This document shows, piece after piece, positions 8,127 through 16,070 of a stretch of DNA of 64,000 nucleotides. Made by a program: the position numbers and the translations under genes. Under the pieces are notes generated by a model. It did not search any database and was not told the origin of the DNA. It was given only the letters and a program-made list of their open reading frames with translations. The DNA comes from a virus: positions 57,934 through 121,933 of IMG/VR virus record IMGVR_UViG_3300042477_000802, one strand, 5' to 3'. The stretch's first letter is position 1. Each line of letters starts with the position of its first letter.

Positions 8127-8201
8127 AGACTCTAATGGGAATCGAACCCATATTAGACGGTGTTAGATGCCGTTGTCTTAACCTAGTTAGACGATAGAGT
8201 C
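8127..8201 (-). tRNA. tRNA with anticodon CUA (possible amber suppressor)
   Basis: A full cloverleaf can be drawn: acceptor GACTCTA/TAGAGTC (7 bp), D stem GTCT/AGAC with GG in the loop, anticodon stem ACGG/CCGT with loop ATCTAAC, variable loop CTAAT and T arm ATGGG-TTCGATT-CCCAT. With T33, positions 34-36 read CTA, complementary to the UAG stop codon. Pair 31-39 is C-A and the 32/38 residues are unusual. CCA is not encoded. Several genes in this window end in TAG, so it would be a partial suppressor, or work under special conditions, or be decayed. Confidence 0.8.
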
Positions 8202-8486
8202 TTAGCTGCCCGTTTTTAGAATTTCTTATCTGATCACTTAGCTAGAGTGAACAAAAAGATTTTCACCTTCAGCGTAAAACGGAGCCGAAAATGCTGCCCA
8301 GTATTTATGGTATAATTGGCACCAGACAAGTTTTAGTTAAGGAATTAAAACCTGTCAAAAATTGACCCCTAAGTTATATTCGCTCGATGGACGAGCTAAG
8401 ACTGAATTTTTCATAAATCAGACCTAAAAAGATAGGCATTCTTCGCTAGCCTATACCGCTAGTATACATCGCTGTATAAATAACTT
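8202..8486 (-). other. Non-coding spacer with a hairpin chain
   Basis: No credible gene. Consecutive hairpins: GCTCG/CGAGC (8382-8396), CTGA-TTT/AAATCAG around 8402-8421, ATAGGC/GCCTAT (8432-8454) and TATACA/TGTATA (8463-8478). They lie between two tRNA-like genes and may be processed spacers or a structured RNA. Confidence 0.5.
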
Positions 8487-8557
8487 TTTATTGTTAAGGT
8501 ATCGAAGCCTTAATCTCCCATTTGTAGTGGGCGCTTTTACCATTAAGCTAACAATAA
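8487..8557 (-). tRNA. tRNA-like gene, anticodon ACA (degenerate?)
   Basis: Acceptor TTATTGT/ACAATAA pairs over 7 bp, the D stem is GCTT/AAGC, and the anticodon stem CCCA/TGGG holds loop CTACAAA (anticodon ACA, reading Cys UGU). The T stem TTAAGG/CCTTAA closes an 8-nt loop containing TTCGAT, one base longer than normal. A34 and the odd T loop make this a weak or decaying tRNA. Confidence 0.55.
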
Positions 8558-8655
8558 TTTTGTTATTTATTCAGCCTGGAATATACAACCAGTTTGCCTC
8601 CAGATGGAAATATTATTACCGGTAAATAATACCACCCAATTGCGTGGCGTCCCAC

Positions 8656-9228
8656 TTAATCAGATGAGCAAATCTTTTGATATTGATCCAAGGTGCCAGG
8701 ATTCCAATCTCGAATCATGACCCCATATGAGTTAATTCTCTCGGACCAATCATATCTAACGCGAGCTTGTTGACCTCGCCTAATCCACATTCTACCTTTA
8801 ACATCTGGCGGTAGACTCCAGACATTGGCATCGGCTTTAAATCTATTTAATACTTTATTAACTAGATTATGAAACGACACCCAGTCATCCCATTCTAAAT
8901 ACTTAGACATTGGCTTAGGTTTCTGAGACACCAGACAGGGACCAGGATGATTGCCACAGTAAGGTTTAGCCGAAGCTAATCGAACCTTCTGCACTAAAAT
9001 GCCCGGCGCATAATCTTTAGTCTCTCCAGCTTGACGACAATCTGAACGACTCATACGCAACGAAGTTGGAATTAATCGGCAGTTAAATCGGCCATCAGCA
9101 TTTAAACGAGATTGTAAATAGTTCATAACTTTATCTCGTTTCTCGATGTCGCCACGCAAAAATTGAATAGTGTACATGATCCTCTGACTGAGAAGAATGT
9201 TACGGTTTGGAGCGTTGCGCTCTTGCAC
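8656..9228 (-). CDS. Hypothetical protein (172-190 aa)
   Basis: Start is ambiguous: GTG at 9228, or ATG (MYTIQFLRG) 51 bases later behind AGAGG. The middle has NHPGPC and several Trp (LEWDDWVSFHNLV). The end contains YGVMIRDWNPG, faintly like WEMRVRDWCGE in the gene at 20724-21119. No known family recognised. Confidence 0.6.
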   Translation of the reverse strand: MQERNAPNRNILLSQRIMYTIQFLRGDIEKRDKVMNYLQSRLNADGRFNCRLIPTSLRMSRSDCRQAGETKDYAPGILVQKVRLASAKPYCGNHPGPCLVSQKPKPMSKYLEWDDWVSFHNLVNKVLNRFKADANVWSLPPDVKGRMWIRRGQQARVRYDWSERINSYGVMIRDWNPGTLDQYQKICSSD

Positions 9229-9230
9229 CC

Positions 9231-9283
9231 TTAGGGAGCAGCGAAAAAATTTAGTCGCTGGGATTCCAGCCTGACTAGAATCC
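9231..9283 (-). repeat. R1 hairpin element with upstream hairpin
   Basis: TAGGGAGCAGCGA then an A-run and TTAGTCGCTGGGA (9233-9262) form the CAGCGA/TCGCTG hairpin. The adjoining GGATTC/GAATCC stem (9261-9283) sits directly upstream on the minus strand, as at the 37-42 kb copies. It follows the stop of the 9300-10160 gene and precedes the next gene. Confidence 0.75.
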
Positions 9284-9299
9284 AGCGATTAAAAACTAA

Positions 9300-10160
9300 T
9301 CAAACTGTTTGATGTTTGACTGCTGGCAGTTCAAGTAATTCTTCTTCTGCTGTGTTAGAAGATTCAGAAATCCTGATTGAAGGATGAGGAAGTTCTATTA
9401 CTTGAGACATAATGGGTTTCAAAAACGAAATTACTTCTGATAACATTTCATTTCCAATGATAGCTACACTATCAATAGCCCATTCATTAGCTAATGCTTG
9501 AGCTCGAGGTTCATTTTGCAATGATGGCAGATATCTAAAAATCCAAGCTAGAATCTGTTGAATAAAAGCTAAACCCCATTCTGTCTCCATAATTTCTTTA
9601 GCTGTTTTAATCCAGCTCTTTTTTACTTGCTTGTTTTTCAGAAAAGCAAGTAACATTACTCTGGCGGTTTTAGAAATAGATTTAGCCGCTACTCTAAAGG
9701 CAGCTTGATTTACATCAGCAGTAAAATAATTCCATGCTGAAGGCAGGACATTTATCTCTCCATTAGATGGAGAGACACATTTCTTATTTATATTAGCTGT
9801 TTTTTCTTTCCACTCGGTTTCAGTGTAGATTTTATCTTGAAGCCGCCATTCTTTATATCCATTAGGCATTTCTAATGCTGGCCCATCTTCTCGATGGAGT
9901 TTACCATGAATACACCAACATTTAGCCCCATTATTATATTCTATAGCTGGACCATCTTCTCGATGGAGTTTTCCATGAAAACACCAGCATTTATTTCCAT
10001 TAGGATATTCTACGGCTGGCCCATCTTCTCGATGTAAGAGACCATTCAACTTCCAAAACTTATTGCCATCTTTATCTACTTCCATCACTGGCTGAGTAGA
10101 ATCAATCTGTTGATGGGTTGGAGCGGCAGTTTTCTTTTTCATGGCAGCCACTTTTTTCAT
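9300..10160 (-). CDS. HREDGPA repeats + domain X protein (286 aa)
   Basis: N-terminus lysine-rich (MKKVAAMKKKTAAP), then QPVMEVDKDGNKFWKLNG, three repeats and a linker. Residues ~145-270 are domain X, the most diverged copy: AFRVAAKSISKTAR, LLAFLKNKQVKKSW, ETEWGLAFIQQILAW, ALANEWAIDSVAIIGNE. The C-terminal tail is acidic then basic. Domain X is predicted all-helical and is unknown to me. Confidence 0.75.
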   Translation of the reverse strand: MKKVAAMKKKTAAPTHQQIDSTQPVMEVDKDGNKFWKLNGLLHREDGPAVEYPNGNKCWCFHGKLHREDGPAIEYNNGAKCWCIHGKLHREDGPALEMPNGYKEWRLQDKIYTETEWKEKTANINKKCVSPSNGEINVLPSAWNYFTADVNQAAFRVAAKSISKTARVMLLAFLKNKQVKKSWIKTAKEIMETEWGLAFIQQILAWIFRYLPSLQNEPRAQALANEWAIDSVAIIGNEMLSEVISFLKPIMSQVIELPHPSIRISESSNTAEEELLELPAVKHQTV

Positions 10161-10169
10161 CCACTCGGT

Positions 10170-10532
10170 TTATGAATATTTTTCGCCTTGAAGATACCAG
10201 AATTTATCTCCATTAGAATATTCTAGTGCTGGGCCATCTTCTCGATGTAATTTGTCATGAAGACGCCATTCTTTATATCCATTAAACAGCTCTACTGCTG
10301 GACCATCTTCTCGATGTAGTTGATCATGAAGATACCATTGTTTATTTCCATTAGACCATTCTATGGCCGGACCATCTTCTCGATGTCGCTGACCATTAAG
10401 CCACCATTCTTTATTTCCATTAACCCGTTCTATGGCTGGACCATCCTCTCGATGGAGATAATCCTCATCAGGATTATAGTAACTTTTATTTCCATCAAGA
10501 TCAACACACATTAAAAAAGAAGGGTTAGTCAT
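10170..10532 (-). CDS. HREDGPA-repeat protein (120 aa, 4 repeats)
   Basis: ATG at 10532 overlaps the stop of the receiver-like gene. Four repeats follow MTNPSFLMCVDLDGNKSYYN. The protein ends at YLQGEKYS, lacking the EEEYWRLVKLKALW tail found in most members, so its 3' end is truncated. Confidence 0.7.
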   Translation of the reverse strand: MTNPSFLMCVDLDGNKSYYNPDEDYLHREDGPAIERVNGNKEWWLNGQRHREDGPAIEWSNGNKQWYLHDQLHREDGPAVELFNGYKEWRLHDKLHREDGPALEYSNGDKFWYLQGEKYS

Positions 10533-10929
10533 GTAATACCTCTAAATCTGGAGGGCATTCTGCAAAAGGTTCCCACTTAACTTCTACACCACGAGCTTTG
10601 ATAATTTTTAACATAGCCAACGCCCCATCATCATTCACCGATTGAATGATAATCTGTTTAGGTAACAGATTATCTGTTAGTTGACAAATCTGCCAAGCCG
10701 CATGTTGACCATTAAACTCTTGCTGTTTACCAAAATCATCGACAAAAGTATCACCTTCCACCAAATCACATAAATCATGGTCTAAGTGAATTAAATCCCA
10801 AGGAGAACCGGTGTGTAAATGATGCAAGAATTCAGAAAATTTATGCACACTAATTACTTCGTCTGCAATAAAAGATTCTCGGAAAAAATTATGGCGAAAT
10901 TGGTCGTCATCTAAAATTAGAATTCTCAT
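10525..10929 (-). CDS. Receiver-like protein resembling cyclic-phosphate-processing receivers (cREC)
   Basis: MRILILDDDQFRHNFF gives the beta1 strand with an Asp triad, followed by DLIHLDHDL (second acidic strand), HAAWQICQLT and IIIQSVNDDGALAML. The DDD...LDHDL...HxAAWQI layout matches small phage/bacterial receiver-like proteins proposed (cREC family) to act on cyclic phosphates rather than in two-component signalling. No histidine kinase is nearby. If correct it could handle the 2',3'-cyclic phosphates left by hammerhead cleavage elsewhere in this genome, but that link is inference. SD GGAG precedes ATG 10929. Confidence 0.65.
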   Translation of the reverse strand: MRILILDDDQFRHNFFRESFIADEVISVHKFSEFLHHLHTGSPWDLIHLDHDLCDLVEGDTFVDDFGKQQEFNGQHAAWQICQLTDNLLPKQIIIQSVNDDGALAMLKIIKARGVEVKWEPFAECPPDLEVLHD

Positions 10930-10981
10930 TTAATTCTCCAGTCGAAAATCAGATAAACTATCTTTGGTGACCCATAAGATA

Positions 10982-11383
10982 TTAAAATTCATTTTTAATT
11001 AGAAGTTTTTGAGAATATTCTTCAGGTTCTAATTCTTTACCTTCTAGGTAAAATAATTCTACTCCATTGGGATAGATAATGGCTGGCCCGCCTTCTCGAT
11101 GGAGAAGACCGTGAAAATACCACATCTTAGTTCCATCAGCATATTCTACCGCTGGACCATCATCTCGGTGTAATTGATTATGACTCCACCATTCTTGGTC
11201 ACCATTACGGTTAATAATGGCTGGACCATCTTCTCGATGAAGTTGGCCGAACAGGTAGTATTCTTTCGAGCCATTGTGTCTTTCAATGGCAGGACCATCT
11301 TGTCGATGATATAGTCCATTTAATTTCCAAATTTTTCCACCAGCAAAGGTAGTGGACATAATGGGCATTTTCTTATTAATCAT
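10982..11383 (-). CDS. HREDGPA-repeat protein (133 aa, 4 repeats)
   Basis: The start MINKKMPIM at 11383 directly follows the TAA of the preceding gene. Repeats are relatively diverged (HRQDGPAIER, HRDDGPAVEY, HREGGPAIIY), and the tail is GKELEPEEYSQKLLIKNEF rather than the standard one. Confidence 0.7.
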   Translation of the reverse strand: MINKKMPIMSTTFAGGKIWKLNGLYHRQDGPAIERHNGSKEYYLFGQLHREDGPAIINRNGDQEWWSHNQLHRDDGPAVEYADGTKMWYFHGLLHREGGPAIIYPNGVELFYLEGKELEPEEYSQKLLIKNEF

Positions 11384-11384
11384 A

Positions 11385-13670
11385 TTAACTTGTTGCCTGT
11401 TGTTGGAGAGTTTCCATAGTCTCAATTTCCTCTTCTTCTAAAGAGCGATCTGTAGAAGTCAGAGGGGATACTCTAATGTTAGAGGAAGGCAATTCCATAA
11501 CTTGAGAAATAATTGGAGCAAAATATGCAGCTAATTCTTGAGTGACTTCATTTCCAATAATAGCTACGCTATCAATCGCCCATTCATTAGCCAAAGCTGT
11601 TGCCCTGGGGTCTTCCTTCAGTTGAGGTAGAGACCTAAAACTCCAGGCTAAGACTTGCTGAATAAAGGCTAAACCCAACTCGGTGGACATCATCTCTTCG
11701 GCTGAAAGAAGCCAGCTCTTTTTAACTTTCTTAGTTTTGAGAAAAGCTAATAAGGCAGTACGAGCAGTTTTGGGAATAGTCTTAGCGGCTACTCGGAAAG
11801 TTCCGTGAGATAGATCAGAGGTTAAATGTTGCCAAGCAGAATCGGCTGGTTTTGCGATGGTATTGACTGCTGGAAAAAGTTTTTTACCATACTCTTCTTC
11901 TGTATATTCTTTACCTTGAAGGAACCATTTTTTATCTCCATTACACCATTCGATAGCTGGCCCATCGTCTCGATGTAATTTCCCATGAAGATACCAATAC
12001 TTATCTCCATCAGTCCACTCTATCGCCGGACCATCTACTCGATGGCATTGACCATGAAGATACCAAAATTTACTACCATCAGTATATTCTAAAGCGGGTC
12101 CATCTTCTCGATGAAGTTTATCATGAAGATACCAATCTTTACGTCCATTAAACCATTCTATGGCCGGACCATCTTCTCGATGTAATTGACCATTTAGTTT
12201 CCAGTACTTAGTGCCATCTTCAACTACTTCCATTACTTGTTGAGTAGGATCATTAGCTTCATGAGACACAGTTTTAGAGTTAACATCTCTCTTCTTCATC
12301 GAAGAAACTTGCTTCTTCCACCCAGCTTCAGTATATTTTTTACCTTTCAGGTACCACCATTTATCTCCATCATACCATTCTATGGCAGGACCATCTACTC
12401 GATGAAGTTGGCCATGACAATACCACTCTTTATTTCCATTAATAGATTCTACTGCTGGACCATCCTCTCGATGTAATCTACCATTTAATTTCCATCGCTT
12501 AATTCCATAGTTGTCTACTTCCATCACTGGTTGAGTAGAATCAGTAGCTTCATGAGACGCAGTTTTAGACTTAATATCTTTCTTCTTCATCGCAGAAACT
12601 TTCTTCTTCCACCCAGCTTCAGTATATTGGTTACCTTGCAGGTACCAAAATTTTAGACCCTCAGCACTCTCTAACGCTGGCCCATCTTCTCGATGTAATT
12701 TATTATTAAGATACCATGATGTATCTCCATTAGCATATTCTATCGCCGGACCATCTTCTCGATGAAGATCTCCATGACGATACCACCATTTAGCTCCATT
12801 AATATATTCTAACGCTGGACCATCTTCTCGATGGAGTTGGTCATTCAGTTTCCAGCACTTAGTGCCAGCTTCATCTATTGTCATCATCGGTTGAGTAGAA
12901 TCAACTAACTTTTTATTATCAGCAGAATTTTTAGATGTTACACTTTTCTTTTTAATATTTGTCACTTTGACAGCCTTTGGCAAGCTAGAAGTTGTCTTCT
13001 TTTTATTAGACGATGCCTCAATAGATAATTTTTTCTTGGCGATATTCCAGTCTTGTTCTGAATAGTTTTCGCCATGAATCCACCATTGTTTGAATCCATC
13101 AGCCCAGTCTACCGCTGGACCATCTGCTCGATGTAATTCGTTATGAAGATACCATTTTTTATTTCCATTAACACATTCGATAGCTGGACCACCTTCTCGA
13201 TGCAATTTATAATTAACCCACCATTCTTTATGCCCATCAGTACCTTCTACTGCCGGTCCATCTTCTCGATGAAGCTCACCATGAAACCACCACTCTTTAG
13301 TTCCATTAGCATATTCTCTAGCTGGGCCATCTTCTCGGTGTAATTTCCCATTTAAAACATAACTGGTAATTCCATTTTGATACTCAACCGAAGAAGTTTC
13401 GGTATTGCCAGAAATAATAAATGGCTCTTTCTTGGCTAAAGAAGCCATTAATGATAAGTAATCTTCTTTATTAAAAGCATTACCATGCAAGTAATATTCT
13501 TGATTACCATTCGGCCACTCAATAGCCGGACCATGTAAACGATGCTTCTTACCATTCTGGTACCAGAACTTGGTCCCGTCTACCCATTCAATAGCTGGGC
13601 CATCCTCTCGGTGATATTGACCCTTAACGGTCCATCGCTTATTTCCCTTCTCATCTTGTTGAAAACTCAA
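11385..13670 (-). CDS. Largest HREDGPA-repeat protein, with domain X (761 aa, ~15 repeats)
   Basis: The repeat unit is about 23 residues: WYLHGKLHREDGPAIEYANG plus DKE, with variable residues flanking a nearly fixed HREDGPA core. It resembles MORN-type short beta-hairpin repeats, which suggests a repeated beta surface for binding. Four blocks of 2-6 repeats are each introduced by a lysine-rich linker and PVMEVDxxGTKxWKLN, so the gene looks like several smaller genes fused in frame. Domain X is at ~residues 610-740. Exact function unknown; an interaction scaffold is plausible. Confidence 0.8.
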   Translation of the reverse strand: MSFQQDEKGNKRWTVKGQYHREDGPAIEWVDGTKFWYQNGKKHRLHGPAIEWPNGNQEYYLHGNAFNKEDYLSLMASLAKKEPFIISGNTETSSVEYQNGITSYVLNGKLHREDGPAREYANGTKEWWFHGELHREDGPAVEGTDGHKEWWVNYKLHREGGPAIECVNGNKKWYLHNELHRADGPAVDWADGFKQWWIHGENYSEQDWNIAKKKLSIEASSNKKKTTSSLPKAVKVTNIKKKSVTSKNSADNKKLVDSTQPMMTIDEAGTKCWKLNDQLHREDGPALEYINGAKWWYRHGDLHREDGPAIEYANGDTSWYLNNKLHREDGPALESAEGLKFWYLQGNQYTEAGWKKKVSAMKKKDIKSKTASHEATDSTQPVMEVDNYGIKRWKLNGRLHREDGPAVESINGNKEWYCHGQLHRVDGPAIEWYDGDKWWYLKGKKYTEAGWKKQVSSMKKRDVNSKTVSHEANDPTQQVMEVVEDGTKYWKLNGQLHREDGPAIEWFNGRKDWYLHDKLHREDGPALEYTDGSKFWYLHGQCHRVDGPAIEWTDGDKYWYLHGKLHRDDGPAIEWCNGDKKWFLQGKEYTEEEYGKKLFPAVNTIAKPADSAWQHLTSDLSHGTFRVAAKTIPKTARTALLAFLKTKKVKKSWLLSAEEMMSTELGLAFIQQVLAWSFRSLPQLKEDPRATALANEWAIDSVAIIGNEVTQELAAYFAPIISQVMELPSSNIRVSPLTSTDRSLEEEEIETMETLQQQATS

Positions 13671-13673
13671 GAT

Positions 13674-14072
13674 TTATCTCCAAAAATATTTAAGTTTGAC
13701 TAATCGCGAATGTTCTTCTTCGGTATATTTTTTACCTTGAAGGTACCATACTTTCAATCCATCAGCATATTCTTTGGCCGGACCATCTTCTCGATGAAGT
13801 TGACCATGAAGCCACCATTCCTTATCTCCAGTCTGCCATTCTATGGCAGGACCATGCTCTCGATGAAGATAATTATTTAAGTACCAATGTTTACTACCTA
13901 AAGCAGTCTCTACCGCCGGACCATCTTCTCGATGTCGTTTGCCATGAAAAAACCATTCTTTATCTCCATTAGCATATTCTTTAGCAGGGCCATCTGTTCG
14001 ATGGTAACAAAATTTGGTTGGATGATAATATGTCTTCTCATCATCATAATATGAGATTAAATAGTCTGCCAT
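13674..14072 (-). CDS. HREDGPA-repeat protein (132 aa, 4 repeats)
   Basis: Starts MADYLISYYDDEKTYYHPTK, unlike the usual MQEIKI N-terminus. Four repeats, one with core HREHGPAIEW, then tail GKKYTEEEHSRLVKLKYFW. Confidence 0.75.
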   Translation of the reverse strand: MADYLISYYDDEKTYYHPTKFCYHRTDGPAKEYANGDKEWFFHGKRHREDGPAVETALGSKHWYLNNYLHREHGPAIEWQTGDKEWWLHGQLHREDGPAKEYADGLKVWYLQGKKYTEEEHSRLVKLKYFWR

Positions 14073-14076
14073 TAGA

Positions 14077-14550
14077 TTACCATAAAGCTTTTAATTTAAC
14101 TACTCGCCAATATTCTTCTTCTAAATATTGTTGACCATTAATCCACCATTCTTTATCGCCATTATCATATTCTATGGCAGGGCCACCTTCTCGATGAAGG
14201 CGTCCATTCAGACACCATTCTTTATAGCCAGTAGTATCTTCTACTGCTGGACCATCTTCTCGATGTCGTTTGCCATGAAGATACCAATATTTAGTTCCAT
14301 TAGAATATTCGATAGCTGGACCATCTTCTCGATGTCTTTTGCCATGAATAAACCATTCTTTATATCCATTAATATATTCTATAGCGGGACCATTTTCTCG
14401 ATGCCGTTGACCATTAAGCCACCACTCTTTATCTCCATTATAATCTTCTATTGCCGGACCATCTTCTCGATGGAATTGACCATTGAGTTTATAAATTTTA
14501 CCATATAGATCTTCTTTTATTGTTGCAATAGATTTGTTTTCCTGTGTCAT
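14077..14550 (-). CDS. HREDGPA-repeat protein (157 aa, 5 repeats)
   Basis: ATG at 14550 overlaps the TGA of the upstream membrane micro-gene (ATGA). Five repeats follow MTQENKSIATIKEDLYGKIY. Standard tail GQQYLEEEYWRVVKLKALW. Confidence 0.75.
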   Translation of the reverse strand: MTQENKSIATIKEDLYGKIYKLNGQFHREDGPAIEDYNGDKEWWLNGQRHRENGPAIEYINGYKEWFIHGKRHREDGPAIEYSNGTKYWYLHGKRHREDGPAVEDTTGYKEWCLNGRLHREGGPAIEYDNGDKEWWINGQQYLEEEYWRVVKLKALW

Positions 14551-14660
14551 GCAAAGATTCTCTTTACATACCTCTTCACCAAAAAAGAAGTCATGAGTCC
14601 CGCCAAAAATCCACCCAACGTACCCAGCACCAATAACATAAAAAATACCATTAATAACAT
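14547..14660 (-). CDS. Membrane micro-protein (37 aa)
   Basis: AAAGGA SD then ATG at 14660. One hydrophobic helix of ~27 residues (MLLMVFFMLLVLGTLGGFLA...) ends in a basic tail VKRYVKRIF. The TGA is coupled to the next repeat gene by ATGA. Function unknown. Confidence 0.6.
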   Translation of the reverse strand: MLLMVFFMLLVLGTLGGFLAGLMTSFLVKRYVKRIFA

Positions 14661-14664
14661 ATAT

Positions 14665-14883
14665 TTATCCTTTATTTTGTTTAATAGTCGCTAACTCTTG
14701 AATTCGAGAATTTAATCTCGTGACAATCTTTTTAAGATCATTCTCACCAAGCCGTAAAGAAATAGAGGCTCCAGGATGATTAATCTTAATACTGGTAGTG
14801 TAATCATCATGATCAGTAATGCTCAGAATATCTTCACCATTGTCTTGAATAACAAATCTATTTTCAATATTATATTGATGCAT
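14665..14883 (-). CDS. Hypothetical protein, 72 aa
   Basis: Beta-rich N-terminal half (YNIENRFVIQDNGEDILSI, then TTSIKINHPGASISLRLG) and a helical C-terminal half (ENDLKKIVTRLNSRIQEL). Directly downstream of the RadC-like gene. No family recognised. Confidence 0.55.
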   Translation of the reverse strand: MHQYNIENRFVIQDNGEDILSITDHDDYTTSIKINHPGASISLRLGENDLKKIVTRLNSRIQELATIKQNKG

Positions 14884-14889
14884 TTTTCC

Positions 14890-15363
14890 TCAAGAAATGA
14901 GATTAATAATAGAAGAATGATCTTCCCCAATTACCACATGATCTAATAAAGTAATCTTTAGCACATGCGCAACCTTCATTAATTCCTGAGTAAAAAAAAT
15001 ATCTTCCGGACTAGGTCGAGAATTACCACTGGGATGGTTGTGAACCACAATTACTCCCCGAGCCCCCACCACTAATGGCATCCGGAAAAAATCCGCCGCA
15101 TAACAGGAAACTCCTCCCGGACCTCCCATCCCTACCTTAGTCGCATGCAAAATATGATTGCTCGCCGTCAAAGCTAAGACATGCAACTCCTCATGCAACA
15201 ACTCTCTTAAAAAAGAGAAAGCTGCCGCCACATCTTCCGATCCCTGAATTGGATTGGACTTGACTGGTGACACAAACTTTTTGCTCCGCTTGACCTCTAA
15301 CCAAGTCGGTAATTGCTGCTGCCAATAATCTGGAGAATTCTGAACCATCGATTGATATTGCAT
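14890..15363 (-). CDS. RadC-like JAB/MPN-domain protein (157 aa)
   Basis: The JAMM metal-binding signature is HNHPSGNSRPSPEDI near residue 110 (HxHPxG...D), as in the RadC (UPF0758) family, followed by LLDHVVIG. It lacks the N-terminal helix-hairpin-helix of full RadC (~220 aa), as do many phage and plasmid versions. Role in DNA repair or anti-restriction is suspected for the family but unproven. Confidence 0.88.
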   Translation of the reverse strand: MQYQSMVQNSPDYWQQQLPTWLEVKRSKKFVSPVKSNPIQGSEDVAAAFSFLRELLHEELHVLALTASNHILHATKVGMGGPGGVSCYAADFFRMPLVVGARGVIVVHNHPSGNSRPSPEDIFFTQELMKVAHVLKITLLDHVVIGEDHSSIINLIS

Positions 15364-15392
15364 ATATTTCCTAAGTAGATATATTATCGTTA

Positions 15393-15941
15393 ATGGCTTA
15401 TTCTGAAATACAACTAAGACAAGCGATCCTAACTTCCACTTCTCGCAGAGAAGTATTACAAAAATTAGGACTAGTACCCGCCGGTGGCAATTACCAATCC
15501 CTTAATCGAGCCATTAAAAAATGGCACATCGATACCTCTCACCTAATCGGTCAAGCTTGGAGTCGACACCAAGCATTGGGATCAAAACGATCATTAAATG
15601 ATTACCTCTCTAATCAACAAACAATTCAATCGTATAAATTGAAAAGGCGTCTGTTGTTAGAAGGAATTTTCCCGCATCAATGCTCCAATTGCCAAAGAAC
15701 AGAATGGCTAGACCAGCCCATTCCCTTGGAATTGGATCATATCAACGGCAATTCTCAAGATAATTCCTTGAGCAATTTGAGAATGCTATGCCCTAATTGT
15801 CATGCCTTAACGCCAACTTATCGGGGCAAGAATAAAAAAAGAGTGGCTCCACCCGGAGTCGAACCGGGACGCTCGTTAAGAGCGGCGGATTTTAAGTCCG
15901 CTCCGTCTGCCAATTCCGGCATGGAGCCATTGATTGAATAG
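15393..15941 (+). CDS. HNH endonuclease, overlapping tRNA-Leu in antisense
   Basis: The only rightward gene in the left half. Residues ~90-145 hold CSNCQRTEW, LELDHINGNSQDNSLSNL and LCPNCHALT: a zinc-supported HNH nuclease typical of free-standing homing endonucleases. The last ~35 residues (from RVAPPGVEPGRSLRAADFKS) are merely the antisense reading of the convergent tRNA-Leu; functional protein probably ends near TYRGKNKKR. Stop is TAG. An independent selfish gene inserted beside a tRNA is the likely history. Confidence 0.85.
   Translation: MAYSEIQLRQAILTSTSRREVLQKLGLVPAGGNYQSLNRAIKKWHIDTSHLIGQAWSRHQALGSKRSLNDYLSNQQTIQSYKLKRRLLLEGIFPHQCSNCQRTEWLDQPIPLELDHINGNSQDNSLSNLRMLCPNCHALTPTYRGKNKKRVAPPGVEPGRSLRAADFKSAPSANSGMEPLIE
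15844..15928 (-). tRNA. tRNA-Leu (anticodon UAA)
   Basis: Acceptor GGCTCCA/TGGAGCC, anticodon stem GCGGA/TCCGC with loop CTTAAAA (anticodon TAA, reading UUA), a long leucine-type variable arm CGCTC-TTAAC-GAGCG, and T arm CCCGG-TTCGACT-CCGGG. Discriminator A; CCA not encoded. UUA is common in the AT-rich genes here. Confidence 0.95.
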
Positions 15942-16063
15942 ACTTATCGCCTATTCAATATCCCCCGAACATTAAGCTATCGGGGTCACTTAGCCGTTAC
16001 TCTGCGGTCAAGCCCAGTTTTGGTAACCGTCACTGGGAGCATCTTCTTCTCCATATTGGAGAA
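15934..16063 (-). other. Chain of four perfect hairpins upstream of tRNA-Leu
   Basis: TTGAATAG/CTATTCAA (15934-15958), CCCCGA/TCGGGG (15963-15985), CCCAGT/ACTGGG (16013-16037) and TTCTCCA/TGGAGAA (16047-16063) follow one another without a coding frame. It resembles the other tRNA-adjacent hairpin chains in this window. Confidence 0.55.
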
Positions 16064-16070
16064 AAACTTG

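Noticed and set aside
10320-10514. Many plus-strand frames opposite repeat genes (rich in Phe, Ile, Ser, Met)
   Set aside because: They are antisense shadows of the HREDGPA arrays, with periodic sequence set by the real strand and no SD; the same holds at 7059, 12237, 14128, 22493, 29022 and on the minus strand at 59827 and 60283.
15840-15928. C-terminal RVAPPGVEPGRSLRAADFKS of the HNH protein as a real domain
   Set aside because: It is the known translation of antisense tRNA-Leu, not a protein domain.
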